Shown here: positions 1 to 8,856 of the stretch, piece after piece
How the letters are laid out: the number at the start of each line of letters is the position of its first letter
How positions within the stretch are numbered: position 1 is the stretch's first letter
From: Hyaloraphidium curvatum
Lineage: Eukaryota > Monoblepharomycota > Hyaloraphidiomycetes > Hyaloraphidiales > Hyaloraphidiaceae
Assembly: GCA_025558095.1 (NCBI GenBank)
Contig: JAIVFI010000001.1
Coordinates: forward strand, 1,130,501 to 1,194,500
DNA length: 64,000 bases
Reading direction: 5' to 3'
The notes under the pieces: model-generated
Told to the model about the DNA's origin: nothing
Database searches by the model: none
Seen by the model: only the letters and a program-made list of their open reading frames with translations
Program-made: the position numbers and the translations under genes

Positions 1-1
1 G

Positions 2-838
2 ATCAAGGGCCTGTACTTCCCGTCCACGACCGACGCAGGCTCGACGGGCTCGGTACTGTTCGACTTTTTCTGGGGCACGGAGCTCTACCCACGGATCGGC
101 AAGTACTTTGACCTCAAGACCTGGACCAACGACTCGGTCAGCATGATGGGGTGGGCCACCATCTGCCTTTGCTGCGCCGTCAAGCAGTACCGCGACCTCG
201 GCTACGTCACCAACTCGATGATCGTCAGCGTGGCGATCCTCGAGGTCTACCTGCTCAAGTTCTTCATGTGGGAGACCGGCTACTGGAGCTCCATGGACAT
301 TGCCCACGACCGCGCCGGCTTCTACATCTGCTGGGGCGTGCTCGTCTGGGTGCCGTCGGTCTACTGCTCGCCCCAGCTCTTCCTGGTCAACCACCCGGTG
401 CAGTGGTCGTGGCCCGCGGCCGCCGCTATTCTGGCCGTTGGGCTCGCGTCGGTCTACATCAACTACGACGCCGACCGGCAGCGCCAGGAGTTCCGGCGCA
501 CCGAGGGCAAGCAGCCTATCTGGGGCAAGCCTCCGAAGATGATTGTCGCCAAGTACAAGGCCGGCAACGGAGAGGAAAAGACCTCGCTGCTGCTGTACTC
601 GGGCTGGTGGGGCCTGGCGCGGCACTTCCACTACGTGCCCGAGCTGCTCCTGGCCTTCTGCTGGTCCGTCACCGCCGGCTGGGGCTACTTCATGCCCTAC
701 TTTTACTTCTTCTTCCTGGTGCTGCTCCTCACGGACCGTGCGTTCCGCGACGACACGCGGTGCAAGGCCAAGTACGGCAAGTACTGGGACGAGTACTGCA
801 AGGCCGTGCCCTACAAGATCCTGCCGTACGTGCTCTGA
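2..838 (+). CDS. DHCR7: 7-dehydrocholesterol reductase, 3' part (truncated at window edge)
   Basis: This is the C-terminal 278 residues of a polytopic ER sterol reductase of the ERG4/ERG24/DHCR7 family, read in frame from base 2 to the TGA at 836-838. The family reduces sterol double bonds with NADPH; DHCR7 acts on the C7-C8 bond. Several hydrophobic spans are visible. The signature SGWWGLARHFHYVPE, with HFHYVPE rather than the HINYLGD or PNYFGD type seen in Erg4 and Erg24, and the tail RCKAKYGKYWDEYCKAVPYK match plant and animal DHCR7 best. The 5' end lies outside the window, so start and length are unknown. No intron is needed in the visible part. Family assignment is firm; the choice of DHCR7 over Erg4/Erg24 rests on these motifs recalled from the families, not on a search. 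Confidence 0.85.
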   Translation: MKGLYFPSTTDAGSTGSVLFDFFWGTELYPRIGKYFDLKTWTNDSVSMMGWATICLCCAVKQYRDLGYVTNSMIVSVAILEVYLLKFFMWETGYWSSMDIAHDRAGFYICWGVLVWVPSVYCSPQLFLVNHPVQWSWPAAAAILAVGLASVYINYDADRQRQEFRRTEGKQPIWGKPPKMIVAKYKAGNGEEKTSLLLYSGWWGLARHFHYVPELLLAFCWSVTAGWGYFMPYFYFFFLVLLLTDRAFRDDTRCKAKYGKYWDEYCKAVPYKILPYVL

Positions 839-926
839 GGCGGCATGTGCTATGAGGCAGGACGCGGAAAGATGTAAACGTTCGTGAAAGATGGAACGAT
901 AGAGAGATTGGCCGTAGCCCCATCGT

Positions 927-3715
927 CTATTCCTCGATGTCGTCCGACACGGGCTTCGGCCTCGCGGCCGCCGCGCTGAACCGGAACCCCGACGCCCTTC
1001 CCGTCGACGGCCTGTCCGGCGACGCCTCCACGAGCAGCTTGGACGCCGGCGGCGACGAAGCGCGCTCGATCCGCTCGATCGGCGTGGTGTGCCCCCGCGA
1101 TCCGCTCCCCGACGACGCCGTGCGGGGCACCGACTTGCCCGCCGCGCCGCTAGCTTCCGATCTGATTCCGGGCGACACGTTCTCCTTGGCACGCGGGTCG
1201 GGCGCGCGCCGGTGCGCCGTGGGCGTGAGCGTCTCCGACGCCTCCGACACCCCGAGCATCTTCTTCCTCTCGCTCAGCAGCCGCTCGAGCACCCCGGGCT
1301 GCCGCTGCTGCGGCGTCTCCTTCGGTTCGTGCTCGTGCTCGTGATCCTGCCCCTCCTCCGCATGCACATCCTCTTCGGGGGTCACTTCCCGTTCCTCCCG
1401 CCTCGGCGCCTCCCCGATCCGCTCGGGCGGCACCAGCTCGTCCGAGCTCGCCTCCCCGTCGGGGTCCGCGACCTCTTGTGTCGCCCACTGCGGCTTCCGC
1501 GGGGGAGCACGCGCGGCACGCCGGGCCTCGCGGCGCTCCTCCTCCTCGTCGCTGTCCGTGCGGCGCGGGGGCGATCGGGAGCGCGAGCGGGAGGCCGGGC
1601 GAGAGCGGTCGTCGGATCCGCGGTCAGAGGCGTAGTCCGGGGCTTCGTCACGGCGGTCGCGCGCCCGTCCGCGGTCCTCGTGCGCGTCCCAGTCGTCGTC
1701 TTGCGCAGGCCGATCGTAGCTGTCGTCACACGCAGCCCGATCGTAGCCGTCGTCACGCGCATTCCGACCGTACCCGTCGTCCCGCGCAGCCTGACCGTAT
1801 CCGTCGTCCCGCGCATCCCGATCGTACCCTCTCGCATCCCCGCGAACGTCCCGCGCATCCCACCGCCCGTCTCGCGCATCCCTGCCGTCCTCCCGTGCAT
1901 CCAAATCGCTCCCGTACCCATCATCGCCCCCGCCCCCGCGGTCATCGCGCACATAACCCCCATCGCCTTCGCTGGCCCCGCTCCGCTCCCCACTGCGATC
2001 GCTGACGAGCACGTACGAGCCCTGCGGGGGTCGGTACGCGGACGACGGGATCCCGTTCCGCGGGCGGCCAGCCAGCGGCGGGGGAGGCGAGGGGTCGTGC
2101 CTGCCGCGCCGGGGCGGTGGATCACGGTCGTCGTCCTCGCGCGCGGGGGGGCGGCGGGTGCCGTAGGCGGGGGTGTCGCGCGCGTAGGCGGGGGATTCGC
2201 GGCCGTGGCCTGCGCTGTCCCGGCCGTACCCCGCGCTCTCGCGGCCGTAGCCTCGTCCGTACCCCTCCCTGTCGTCCGCGTACCCCTCCAGCCCGCGGTA
2301 CCCCTCCTCCTCCTCGTCGTCCTCCTCCTTGACAGGCGGCCGCATGACAAAGCTCGGCGGCTTGAACGACGACCTCCTCGGCACCGAGATCCTCGCGGGC
2401 TGCTGCTCCTCGCGGCGGCCCTTCTTGGGGACCTTTTCCAGGGCCAAGGCGACGTGCCGGTCAAAGTCGAGGTCCTTGTTGAGGGGGATGCCGTTGGGGA
2501 AGAAGGCGACGTCGAGCTTGGTGTCGCTGTCGTCATATAGGATCGTCTGCGGGCAAAGAAGGTTCAGCAAAAGCTTTGCGTGCATGCGAGAGCTGGAATA
2601 CCTTGCCGCCCGAGAGATAGTGCTTGATCTTGCCGTCCTTGTACTTCTTGTTGAGCGTCGCGCGGTACATCTGCAGACGGATCAACACGCTTGCGACCGC
2701 GGCAACGTGGCAGCGCACCCACCTGGCTCACGTACTGCGCCTCGTACACCTCGTGCGGGTCCTCCTTCTTGGCCGGCGGGGTCGAGAACGGGTGGTTCCT
2801 CGCGGCGCCCTGGTTCCCGGGGATCGCGTGCGCCTGCGCCGGGGTGCGCCCGGGGGCGTAGGGGAACGGGAAGCGCGACGGGGTGCCGCCCGTGCCTTGC
2901 TGCGGGCGGCGGTTGGCGGACCCGGGCCCGCCGCCGCGGAAGAAGGGCCGGTCCGGCTCGGATTCGTCCGCGTACGTCTCAGGGAGCCTCGCGCCGAAGC
3001 TCGTCCGCCGGCTGGGCGCGTCGCGGGGGTGCGAGTGGCGCGCGAGGAAGTGCAGGGTTTCGTCGCGGGGGGCGGGGCGCCGCGCGTCGGGGAGGAAAGC
3101 CTGCTGGGCAGGAGGCCGGTCCCGGTCGGGCGGGGTGAGGCGGCGGTCGGGCTGCGGAGAGAGCTCGCGGGGGGAGCGGGGGGGCTGCGAGGGACGGCGT
3201 CGGTCGTCGTAGCCGGCGTAGCGTGCGGGAGGTTCCTCGTATCCCCTGTTGCCTCGCCGGTAGTCGTGCTGTCTGCGGTCATCGCCGTACTGCATGCCAT
3301 CGTCCCTTTCGTCCCCGTTGGACCCCTCATCGTGCCGCCCATGATCGCCCCTCTGGCTCTGCTGCGTGTACCCTCCGCGATCATCCTGGTAGATCCTCTG
3401 CCCGTGCGCATTTTGCTGCGTGTACTGCGCGTCCCCACGGTAACCCTGCGTGGGTTGCGGATAGCGCCCCGGCGACCGCCCCAGCTGCGAAAACTGCTGC
3501 TGCTGGGCTGCCCTGCGGTCCTGCGGGACCCTCTGCGAGGAATAGTCCTGTGCTGGTGCGCGGGCCTGCGAGCGCGGGAGGGGCGGTTCGTCTCCGAAAT
3601 CGCCTTCGTCGGGCGGCCACTGCGTGCCGCGGGGCGCGTTCCGCCCGGCTGCGCGCTGCGGCGGCGCTCCGCCGCGTGGAGAATAGTAGTCGTAATCGTC
3701 AGAACGCGGTTCCAT
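927..3715 (-). CDS. Mte1/ZGRF1-type (DUF2439) domain protein, probable recombination factor
   Basis: Three exons: 3715-2723, 2670-2602 and 2546-927, with introns of 52 and 55 nt in phase 0; predicted 893 aa. The two small introns sit inside the only folded-looking domain, about residues 320-393 (EVYEAQYVSQ, then YKDGKIKHYLSGGK, then TILYDDSDTKLD and DLDFDRHVALALEKV). This matches the DUF2439 module at the N terminus of budding yeast Mte1, fission yeast Dbl2 and animal ZGRF1, which work with Mph1/FANCM-type helicases in recombination and crossover control. Here the module is internal: about 320 Pro/Gln/Arg-rich residues precede it, and a long acidic, RS-rich low-complexity tail with tandem RDDGY repeats follows. 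No helicase domain is present. It is head to head with EXO1. The domain call is good; the role is inferred. Confidence 0.72.
1690..1905 (-). repeat. Tandem ARDDGY-type coding repeat
   Basis: A degenerate direct repeat of about 30 nt inside the tail of the Mte1-like gene encodes successive variants of ARDDGYGR and ARDDGYDR (also ACDDSYDR and AQDDDWDA). A second looser repeat, with units such as GYGRESA and GYGRDSA, lies at about 2165-2260. The units are charged, Gly/Tyr-rich and presumably disordered. Confidence 0.7.
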
Positions 3716-3912
3716 CGCTGTGAAGGGGGGAATGGATTCGGGTCGTTCGTCCCAAGTCTTCGCGCGGAGCAGTCCGCCAAAGACAGTTTCGCGCCCGCCG
3801 AATCCCGGGGGAATCCCGCCTTAAATCCCGCTCCGCCGATTTTGTAGGAGCCTGTTAAGCGCGGGTTAGGGCGGCGGCGGCCGCGGCAGGGCAGGCAGCC
3901 CCGCTCGGCGGG
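3716..3912. promoter_or_regulatory. Divergent promoter shared by the Mte1-like gene and EXO1
   Basis: Only 197 bp separate the two start codons, which face away from each other, so both genes must take promoter elements from this segment. It is relatively AT-rich near 3820-3850 compared with the flanking coding sequence. I see no clear TATA box. Confidence 0.55.
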
Positions 3913-6009
3913 ATGGGCATCGCGGGGCTGCTCCCGCTCCTCCGCGAGGCGGCGCGCACGGTGCCGCTCGACGCGCTGCGCGGGCTGACCGTCGGCGTCG
4001 ACGCCTACGTGTGGCTGCACCGCGGCGCGTACGGCTGCGCGGCCGACCTCGCAACCGGCCGGCGCACCACGCGCTACGTCGACTACTGCCTCGAGCAGGT
4101 GCGCCGCCTGCAGAGCTTCGGCATCGTGCCGTACCTCGTCTTCGACGGCGGCCCGCTGCCCGCAAAGCGCGCCACAGAGGCGGAGCGGCGGCTGCGGCGC
4201 GAGGAGGCCCGCGCAAAGGGCATGGAGCTGTGGCACGCCGGCCAGCGCGACAGGGCGTTCGAGCACTTTGCAGCCAGCGTCGACGTCAGCCCCGCCATGG
4301 CCTTCCAGCTCATCGCCGCCCTGCGCAAGCTGGGCGTGGCCTACGTCGTCGCGCCCTACGAGGCCGACGCGCAGCTGGCCTACCTCGAAAAGGCCGGCAT
4401 CGTCGACGCCATCCTGACAGAGGACTCGGACCTGCTCGTGTTCGGCTGCAAACGCGTGCTGTACAAGCTCGACCGCGACTCGACGGTGCAGGAGATTTTG
4501 CGCTCGCGCTTCTCGGACGTGCGCGCCGAGATCGCCCTGGGCGGCAAGTTCACCGACGAAAAGTTCCGCTGGATGTGCATCCTCTCCGGGTGCGACTACC
4601 TCCCCTCCATCCCCAACCTCGGCCTGAAGAAGGCCTACAAGCTCCTCGTGCGCTGCTCCTCGGTCGAGATGGCCCTCCGCACGGGCTCCTTCACCTACCG
4701 CTTCCAGGTCCCCAAGGACTACCTCGCCGCCTTCCGTCGCGCGGAGCTCACATTCCTGCACCAGCGGGTGTGGTGCCCGCGCGCCCGCAGGCTGGTGCAC
4801 CTCGCTGACCCGCCGCCGGGGCTGGACCTCGCGGGGGCGGAGCACGACTACCTCGGACGCGATTTGCCGCCCGAGGTCGCGGCGGCGATCGCGGGGGGGG
4901 ACCTGTGTCCCGTCACGGGAAAGGTGCTGGGGACCGTGGAGGAGGGCGTGGTGCTGCCGCCGCTGCCGAGCGCGGTGGGGGGGAGGGGGGCGGAGGTGCT
5001 GGTGCCAGGGTCGGACGACGAGCCGGCTGCGGCCGAGGCGGAGGCGGTCGCGGCGGAAGCCGCTTGTGCGGAAGTGGTGGATTTGGAGGAGGAGCGGAAG
5101 CGGACGGTCAAGGCGATCACGGCCCGGACAGTCGTGGACGCGCGGACGCGGAGCCCCTTTTTCGGCAAACCGCCCGCGGCGGCGGGAGGCGCTGCGCCGG
5201 CCCCGCTTCCCGCCAGCCAGCTGGTCCCCGCGAGCCAGGTGGACAAGCCGAGGCGGGTCATCACCCTCAAGCGGCTCAACGACGAGAACGAGCCCCATGC
5301 TGACGCCGCGCCGCCGGCGGAGCCGATCGTGCTGGGCGGCAGCCCGTCCCCGGAGCGCAAGCCCCGGTCCGCGCCGCCCGCCGCCGGCCCCGCGGATGAG
5401 GATGCGGATGCGCCGAAGGCGGAGGAACGGGATGCGGATCCGGCGAGGAGGGTGCTCAAGGGGATGCTCGACAGGTACCGTGTGCCGCCGCCGACGCTGC
5501 CGCTCGCGCAGGTCCGCGCGAGGCCGGGCGCGGGGAGCGGACAGCGGAATGCGGGGCCGCCGCGGCTCAACGTGGGTGTCTTCGGGGACCGTGCGGGGTT
5601 GGAGCTGACGCCCGGTTTTCCGAGCAGCTGCAGGGGTTCACCAAGTCCTTCCCGGCATACGACTTTCTGCACAAGCCCCTCCAGCAGTCGCCCAAGACGG
5701 ATGCGGGGGACGGAGCGGGCGACGCCGGCGGTGCATCCAATGCGCAACCCGCATGGAGCAGTGAGCTTTCTCCGCCGCACCTCCCCGATCGACGCTGATC
5801 TCCCCGCAGGCCAGCCAGTCCTCCCCACGCAGAACCACCCCGCCAAGCGCAAGCGCCAGTCCGCCCCGTTGCCGCGCGCCGCGGCCTCGCAGCCGGCGGG
5901 CGGCAAGCGGGCGTCGCTGTCGGCCGGGCCGAGGGACAACCTGACGCTGACGTCGGGATGGTTCGCGGGGTGGCAGCCGACGCAGGATACGGAGTCGGCG
6001 GAGCCCTGA
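3913..6009 (+). CDS. EXO1: Exonuclease 1 (XPG/Rad2 family)
   Basis: Exons 3913-5571, 5628-5760 and 5810-6009; introns of 56 and 49 nt; predicted 663 aa. Family role: 5'-3' exonuclease and flap endonuclease used in mismatch repair and in resection at double-strand breaks. The N-terminal XPG-N and XPG-I regions are intact: D30, D78, K85, R92, E150, D152, D171 and D173 fall at the positions used in human EXO1, and SGCDYL gives the next metal ligand at D228. The first intron (donor GTGGGT at 5572, branch GCTGACG) restores the frame reading GFTKSFPAYDFLHKP, a short conserved-looking patch in an otherwise disordered C-terminal half that is the usual partner-binding region. Reading straight through gives nonsense there, hence the splice model. 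It is divergent from a recombination-factor gene. Confidence 0.92.
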   Translation: MGIAGLLPLLREAARTVPLDALRGLTVGVDAYVWLHRGAYGCAADLATGRRTTRYVDYCLEQVRRLQSFGIVPYLVFDGGPLPAKRATEAERRLRREEARAKGMELWHAGQRDRAFEHFAASVDVSPAMAFQLIAALRKLGVAYVVAPYEADAQLAYLEKAGIVDAILTEDSDLLVFGCKRVLYKLDRDSTVQEILRSRFSDVRAEIALGGKFTDEKFRWMCILSGCDYLPSIPNLGLKKAYKLLVRCSSVEMALRTGSFTYRFQVPKDYLAAFRRAELTFLHQRVWCPRARRLVHLADPPPGLDLAGAEHDYLGRDLPPEVAAAIAGGDLCPVTGKVLGTVEEGVVLPPLPSAVGGRGAEVLVPGSDDEPAAAEAEAVAAEAACAEVVDLEEERKRTVKAITARTVVDARTRSPFFGKPPAAAGGAAPAPLPASQLVPASQVDKPRRVITLKRLNDENEPHADAAPPAEPIVLGGSPSPERKPRSAPPAAGPADEDADAPKAEERDADPARRVLKGMLDRYRVPPPTLPLAQVRARPGAGSGQRNAGPPRLNVGVFGDRAGLELTPGFPSSCRGSPSPSRHTTFCTSPSSSRPRRMRGTERATPAVHPMRNPHGAVSFLRRTSPIDADLPAGQPVLPTQNHPAKRKRQSAPLPRAAASQPAGGKRASLSAGPRDNLTLTSGWFAGWQPTQDTESAEP

Positions 6010-6310
6010 TCGTGCGCAGGTCGGGCGATGGCTTCCTCGCTGTGTTGAATGCATTGGATCAGAGGCTCCAGCCCGCCTTCGATGGTCATGATGCGGCGCC
6101 CAGGTCCACGCCACGCACCTCTCCCACAACATCTAGATGCAGATTGTATACAGCATCCGGCTATCGGTACGGCCATCGGTTGCGAACAGGATTCGTGGCG
6201 AAACTGCGTGGGACGCATCAGGGATTCAAGGGACCACACGCGACGACTTGGGGGATCGCGTGCAAACTCCATGAACACGCCTGCGGCCCTCGTCCGACGC
6301 CCGCATCGCG
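6010..6310. other. Intergenic, EXO1 3' end to amidohydrolase start
   Basis: This 301-bp spacer lies between two genes on the same strand. It must hold the EXO1 terminator and the next promoter. I see no conserved gene or clear motif. Confidence 0.5.
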
Positions 6311-8211
6311 ATGGCGGACCTCATCATCAAGGCTGCCTCGGTCATAACGATGGACAGGACGTCGTCTCGCGCCGAAGCCGTGGCCGTGGACACAAAGTCC
6401 GGCCTCATTGCCGCGGTCGGGTCCCTCGCCGACGTCAAGGCCGCCGCGGCCCCGGACGCCGCGCTCGTCGACCTCGGCACCTCGGTGCTGATGCCGGGAT
6501 TCATCGACCCGCACTCGCACCCCCTGCTTTCGGGCGTCTCGACCCAACCTCCTGCCATTTGGATCGCGCCGTACGTCAGCTGCCCCACGTGGGAGGACGT
6601 CAAGAAGAAGTTCCGCGAGGTCGATGCCGAGCTGCCGCCCGGCCACCCGGCCTTCTTCTGCGGGCTCGACCGCATGCTGCAGTCGGCCCCCGAGCTCGAC
6701 AACGTCATGCTCGACGAGTTCTTCCCGGCGCGGCCCGCGTTCGTGCTCGACAACTCGGGCCACGAGGGGTATTTCAACACCCGAACCATGGAGCTCGCCG
6801 GCTGGAAGGACCGCAAGCCGCCTCCGGACCCCGTCGGCAGCCGCTTCGGCCGCAACCCCGACGGCACATCCAATGGCCGTGCGTTCGAGACGGCCGCCGA
6901 ACTCGTAGCTGTCACGCCCGTCTTGAGCAAGGCAATCCCGCACCCGCTGTCGTCCATGGCCAAATGGTTTTCGCTCATGAGCAAGAACGGAATCACCGCG
7001 ACGACGGAACACGCTTTCGAGACTAAGCTGGCAAAGGCCTACATCGGCACCGCGATGGCCCCCAACGTTCCTCTCCGGGTCGGGCTGTACCACATGAGTA
7101 TCGAGGAGGATTGCGGCGGGCAATGGACGTCTCCGGTTCCCAAAGGGCTTCTATGGAAGCAGGGGATCAAGCTATGGGCTGACGGATCGCCGTGAGTTGA
7201 CCATCTTTCTGTCGTCGCTTGATCGCGTTGCTCATTCCGTCCAAAAAGTTGGGTCGGAACCATTGCAACTTCGTTCCCTTACCAGGACAACGAGACGGTC
7301 CGCGACGCGCAGCTTCCCATCGAGGCCAAGGGGGAAAAGAACATGAACTATTCGCGAGCCGAGATCGACACCGTCCTTGAGAAGAACGTCGCGAAAGGTG
7401 GGCTGCTGCTACATGCAGGATGTGAACGAGAAATTGCTAACCTCGGGCAAACAACCAGGCTTTCAGTTTGCCGTTCACTGCAACGGCGACGTGGGATTCG
7501 ACGTTATCCTTGACGCCTACGAAGCGGCGCTTTCCAAGCACAACTTGCTAGGCACGGACCACCGTTGGCGCGTGGAGCATTGCGGTGCCGTCCGCGCCGA
7601 TCAGTTCAAGCGCGCCGCCTCGCTCGGGATCGCCATCTCGTTGGCACCGTTCCAGTTCCATTATTGGTGAGCTCGGTATTGTCGGTGAGCCAACAGAGCA
7701 TCCATTCACCGGCTTTTGTTCCAGGGCCGACCTCCTTGACGGCGTCGTGTTTGCTCCCGAGATCGGCTCCCAGTGGCAGTCAGCCGGCTCGGCCTTCGCG
7801 AGCGGCGCCTCCGTGTCGTTCCACAACGACGGCGGCGTGAGCCCCCCGCTGCCGCTGCTCAACGTGCAGGCCATGGTGACCCGCAAAGGGGCTTCGGGCA
7901 AGGTGCACGGGCCGAACCAATGCGTCACGGTCGACCAGGCGCTCAGGGCGCACACGGTCAACGCCGCGTTCCAGATCGGGCGGGACGACCTCGGATCGAT
8001 CGAAAAGGGCAAGGTGGCGGACTTTGTGGTTCTCGCCGAGGACCCCTACGCCGTGGATCCGGACAGGATCGCCTCGATCAAGGTCGAGGCGACCTACCTC
8101 GGAGGGCGCAAGGTCGATACGGAGGCTTTCGAAAAAGAGATCATGGCCATCGATCCCACGCAGCACAAGGAGATTCAGGGCACCCTGCCGCGCTCCAAGC
8201 ACTGCTGTTGA
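6311..8211 (+). CDS. YtcJ-like amidohydrolase (amidohydrolase family 3)
   Basis: Exons 6311-7191, 7249-7397, 7459-7666 and 7725-8211; introns of 57, 61 and 58 nt; predicted 574 aa. It is a metal-dependent hydrolase of the amidohydrolase superfamily; the substrate cannot be read from sequence (relatives act on amides, ureas and cyclic imides). The N-terminal beta-sandwich strand (ADLIIKAASVITMD) leads to the metal-binding DPHSHP motif. Later barrel motifs are FAVHCNGD, WRVEHCG and SFHNDGG, and the C-terminal sandwich KGKVADFVVLAEDPYA closes the protein, as in YtcJ. The second intron has a textbook branch (TTGCTAAC) and acceptor; splicing it joins NVAKG to FQFAVHCNGD and removes what otherwise looks like a frameshift. 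No signal peptide is evident, so probably cytosolic. Confidence 0.85.
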
Positions 8212-8396
8212 TTTGCAGATGGGCGCTCGATGTAGAAAGACGTAGACATTAATTTACTCGTTCATTCTCTAATGAATCTGCTCTAAAGATGGGCGATCCA
8301 AATGAAATGCGCCAGTTCCTGGCACGAGTGGTAAGAGCGCCTCTGAACTATTTTGAATACCTGTTGGTCGCGACCCCCGGGCGCGCCCACCGGACG

Positions 8397-8408
8397 GGGA
8401 TAAAAGGG
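8397..8408 (+). promoter_or_regulatory. TATA-like element
   Basis: GGGATAAAAGGG lies 87-98 bp upstream of the predicted ATG at 8495, a reasonable distance for a TATA element with a start site near 8430. Confidence 0.4.
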
Positions 8409-8494
8409 CCGCGGGGACTGGCTCACCGATCACCGCGACAGCCGCACACCTCCCCCGCCCGTTCCGCCGCCGTCCCCCGCCTCAGACTCACGCA

Positions 8495-8856
8495 ATGGTC
8501 AGCAGACGTCTCTTGCAGTGCGCCGCGGCCTCCGTGCGCCGCGCGGCGGGCGCATTCGCCCGGGCTCCGCCGTTCCGTCTCCGACCGTCTGACCCGCGTT
8601 CCCGCCCCTCCCGCCCGCCAGGCCAAGGCCGCGAGCACCAAGTCTACCCCGCGCAAGAAGGGCCACAGCGCCTACAACGAGTGCGCTTCCCCCGCGCCTT
8701 ACCCATCGGATGCTCACCCCCCCCCGCAGCTTCATGAAGACCGAGATCCCGCGCGTCAAGAGCGAGAACCCCGGCATTGCCCACAAGGAGGCGTTCAAGC
8801 AGGCCGCGAAAAACTGGAAGAATGCGCCCGAAAACCCCAACCGCGGGACCGCGTGA
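8495..8856 (+). CDS. Small YABBY/HMG-box-like nuclear protein
   Basis: Model: exons 8495-8533, 8622-8680 and 8730-8856, giving 74 aa. The last intron (49 nt) is clear; the first (88 nt, branch CTGAC) is the weaker choice and the N-terminal residues may differ. The core is a basic patch (STPRKKGHSAYND) followed by FMKTEIPRVKSENPGIAH, KEAFKQAAKNWKNAPENP. This is the fungal YABBY-type HMG-like helix-turn-helix found in small chromatin proteins: SAYN-F, an E-I-R-K helix, then H-K-E-A-F and NW. It probably binds DNA non-specifically or as a small transcription factor. A TATA-like element lies upstream. An alternative first exon read through to about 8577 would give an Arg-rich, presequence-like N terminus, so mitochondrial targeting cannot be excluded. 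Confidence 0.65.

Noticed and set aside
2728-5298. An 856-codon minus-strand frame across EXO1 and the Mte1-like gene
   Set aside because: Shadow of EXO1 (opposite strand) and of the Mte1-like gene in another frame; it carries no recognisable motif and crosses the divergent promoter.
5572-5640. Divergent, frame-shifted C terminus of EXO1
   Set aside because: A 56-nt intron with a good donor, branch and acceptor restores a sensible reading frame.
7380-7460. Apparent frameshift in the amidohydrolase gene, suggesting a pseudogene, or a 21-nt intron
   Set aside because: A 61-nt intron with donor GTGGGC, branch CTAAC and acceptor CCAG explains the frame change and restores the conserved FQFAVHCNGD motif.
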